Below, piece by piece: positions 55,018 through 56,552 of a stretch of 56,552 nucleotides of DNA; the stretch's first letter is position 1; the number at the start of each line of letters is the position of its first letter. Made by a program: the position numbers and the translations under genes. Where the stretch lies: contig CAMCFN010000021.1 in assembly GCA_945874145.1 (NCBI GenBank), positions 1 through 56,552 on the forward strand, given 5' to 3'. This DNA is from Akkermansia muciniphila (GTDB taxonomy: Bacteria > Verrucomicrobiota > Verrucomicrobiia > Limisphaerales > SXTU01). Below the pieces are notes generated by a model. The model was given only the letters and a program-made list of their open reading frames with translations. It was not told where the DNA came from and did no database searches.

Positions 55018-56552
55018 TTCGCCCCTCCCTGCTTTTTGAGCTGCACGACGCGCCGGTCCAAAGTGCGCTCGATCGCCATGCCGGTGAGAAAATCCTGGCT
55101 GACCAGCTTGAGAAAATGCTCTTTGCCCAGCTTGAGGCAGCGGCCTTGGCGCAGAGCCGCGACATCCGCCGAGGCCGGCGTGCCTTGCAGCAGGCTGATC
55201 TCGCCGCAGAAGTCGCCGGGCCCAAGCGTGGCGAGCTGCTTGCCGTTTTTGCGCACGCCGAACTCGCCTTCATAGACCATGTAAAAGGCCTCGTTCAGGC
55301 GGCCTTCCCGCAACACCTCCGCGCCCGCCGCACAGTCCTGGAAGGCAAATTGTCCCGCCACCTTCATGAGCGTGGCGGGCGGCCAGTCGGCGAAGAGCGG
55401 GTTGCGCCGCAGGAACGCACAGACCTGCACGATCTCCTGGATTTGCTTGGCTCCCAGCGTCGAGAGCAGCAGGCGGTTGAAGTCCTCTCGCTGGAGCGCG
55501 AAGAGTTCCGTCTCCTCCAGCGCGACCACCGAGCTGGTGCGCGGCACCTGCTGGAGCAGCGCGATTTCACCAAACACTTCGCCCGCCCCCAACTGCGCCA
55601 CGGGCCGGGCGGTGCCGGCTTCGTCTTCCTTCTGCACTTCCACCTGTCCGCGATGGATGACGAACATCAGATCGCCGCGATCCCGCTCCCGGATGATGAG
55701 CGCGCCCGGCTTCACGGTGAAGAACTCCATCGCCTCCGCGACGCGGTGCAGCTCCTCGGCAGGCAGTTGCGAGAACAGCAGGGTTTGCGACAGGAAGCTC
55801 GCCGCCGCCTCAGGCGTGGGGCGCGTTTCGCCGTTCCGGTGCTTGTCCAGCTTCGACTCGGCGGAGGCCAGGCGCGGAGCGAGCAGGCGATGGGCCGCCT
55901 TGCTCAGCAGCCACAGGCCATAAACCAGCGGTGCCGCCACGATCACCGCGAGGACCACGATTACCGTCTGCGCGCCCGGCTCAAAGATCAGGTTCTCCCG
56001 CGCCTGCCGCGCCAGCAGCTCGGACGCGAACCGGAACACCGCCCCCAGCCACAGCACCGCCCACGTGGCGTGCATCACGAAGTAGCGCTCCTCGGTGAGC
56101 GTTTCCTTCCAGTTGAACAACTGCGCGAGAAACTTCTGGTTCAGGAAGGTGTCCGCGCACTGCGGCAGCTCGTGCTGCTTGCGGCACAGCGCATGGAGCA
56201 GCGTGTGCGCCGGCGTGCCGCCAAACGGCGACGCCAGCAACAGCGCCGTGAGCCAGCCCGCGAGGAACAGCGGCGTGGCATTCACCGCCCAGCCCAGCAG
56301 CGCCATGCCGAAGGGCACCGCGAACATCTGCAACGCCGTCAGCGCCTCCACCCGTCGCCCGCCCATGAGCGCATCCCGCGTGTCCACGGAGAAGAAGGGC
56401 ACCACCAAGTCCAGCCGCACCTCCGCCCGATACACCTCCCGGCCCAGCCCGCTCAACACCGCGCCCGCCAGCAGGTGCGCGAGACTCAGCCCCACCGCGA
56501 TGCACAGCAGCGTGAGAAACCACCCCGGCGAATCCGGCACCAGCTCCACCGA
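55014..56552 (-). CDS. Multi-pass membrane protein with two cyclic-nucleotide-binding domains (5' end outside the window)
   Basis: At least 512 residues are inside the window. The frame is open to the window edge, and the GTG at 56549 is probably an internal valine (SVELVPDSPGW), so the start is not seen. The N-terminal part has several hydrophobic segments (WFLTLLCIAVGLSLAHLLAGAVL, VVLAVIVAAPLVYGLWLL), resembling a site-2-protease-like membrane region, but no HExxH is visible here. Two cNMP-binding domains follow, each ending in the phosphate-binding cassette: AGEVFGEIALLQQVPRTSSV and PGDFCGEISLLQGTPASADV. It probably senses a nucleotide or acts as a membrane regulator. Its stop overlaps the next gene start (GTGA). 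Confidence 0.75.
   Translation of the reverse strand, partial: SVELVPDSPGWFLTLLCIAVGLSLAHLLAGAVLSGLGREVYRAEVRLDLVVPFFSVDTRDALMGGRRVEALTALQMFAVPFGMALLGWAVNATPLFLAGWLTALLLASPFGGTPAHTLLHALCRKQHELPQCADTFLNQKFLAQLFNWKETLTEERYFVMHATWAVLWLGAVFRFASELLARQARENLIFEPGAQTVIVVLAVIVAAPLVYGLWLLSKAAHRLLAPRLASAESKLDKHRNGETRPTPEAAASFLSQTLLFSQLPAEELHRVAEAMEFFTVKPGALIIRERDRGDLMFVIHRGQVEVQKEDEAGTARPVAQLGAGEVFGEIALLQQVPRTSSVVALEETELFALQREDFNRLLLSTLGAKQIQEIVQVCAFLRRNPLFADWPPATLMKVAGQFAFQDCAAGAEVLREGRLNEAFYMVYEGEFGVRKNGKQLATLGPGDFCGEISLLQGTPASADVAALRQGRCLKLGKEHFLKLVSQDFLTGMAIERTLDRRVVQLKKQGGAK

Overview
The window is one continuous, gene-dense, high-GC chromosomal segment. It contains about 50 protein genes on both strands and no rRNA, tRNA or CRISPR that I could find; no stretch over 300 bases lacks a gene. 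The gene set points to a soil or aquatic member of the PVC superphylum, most likely Verrucomicrobia of the Pedosphaera/Limisphaerales type. The reasons are: four prepilin-like proteins with an almost identical N-terminal helix and a C-terminal DGH-type motif; large secreted dehydrogenase/cytochrome proteins with CxxCH motifs and discoidin or PVC-type haem domains; a DUF1080 sugar hydrolase-like protein; a DUF2231-cytochrome fusion; and an LptD showing a Gram-negative outer membrane. This assignment is inference from gene content, not from a marker phylogeny.

Layout. 1-10.9 kb: start of purB (off the edge), a DUF1080 protein, an Lrp/AsnC regulator, a NagA-like deacetylase, an aldehyde dehydrogenase, a small lipoprotein coupled to a coiled-coil membrane protein, a BNR/sialidase-like protein, RNase Y, then 5-formyl-THF cyclo-ligase translationally coupled to rarA. 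11.0-17.9 kb: a lipid-enzyme island. It has a PlsC-like acyltransferase overlapping a FeeM-like N-acyltransferase, a small unknown gene, an Ala/Lys-rich H1-like protein, an olsB-olsA pair for ornithine lipid, an orphan receiver, and a fused MGDG-type glycosyltransferase/PHP protein. Ornithine lipids and glycolipids are the classic phosphorus-free substitutes for phospholipids, and an 11-base triple direct repeat resembling a Pho box lies between the olsBA operon and the receiver. 17.9-26.5 kb: threonine aldolase, two overlapping prepilin genes and two large secreted redox proteins.

26.6-31.5 kb: a PIN toxin/antitoxin pair lying between the 3' end of a haem protein gene and a second, diverged copy of that same 3' end; then ruvB, a DUF2231-cytochrome protein and a secreted protein of unknown role. 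31.6-39.6 kb: lptD, a prepilin, a small lipoprotein, trpB, a three-enzyme fusion (LMW phosphatase-RpiB-GlyA) with an internal ribosome-binding site in front of the GlyA part, and another prepilin that seems to have a leaderless message. 39.6-43.2 kb: an ECF sigma factor with a putative single-pass anti-sigma protein, and a receiver/ATPase protein whose phosphoacceptor histidine is missing. 43.2-56.5 kb: a lipoprotein, a conserved secreted protein, aspartate kinase, an AbiEii-like nucleotidyltransferase pair, an M1 aminopeptidase, a membrane protein, an Rsm22-like methyltransferase, larC, a pseudopilin-fold-like protein and a cyclic-nucleotide-binding membrane protein that runs off the end.

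Intergenic spaces are rich in imperfect palindromes of several distinct families, some at gene ends and one embedded in larC. Ribosome-binding sites are often weak, so several starts were chosen from domain boundaries, signal peptides and overlaps.
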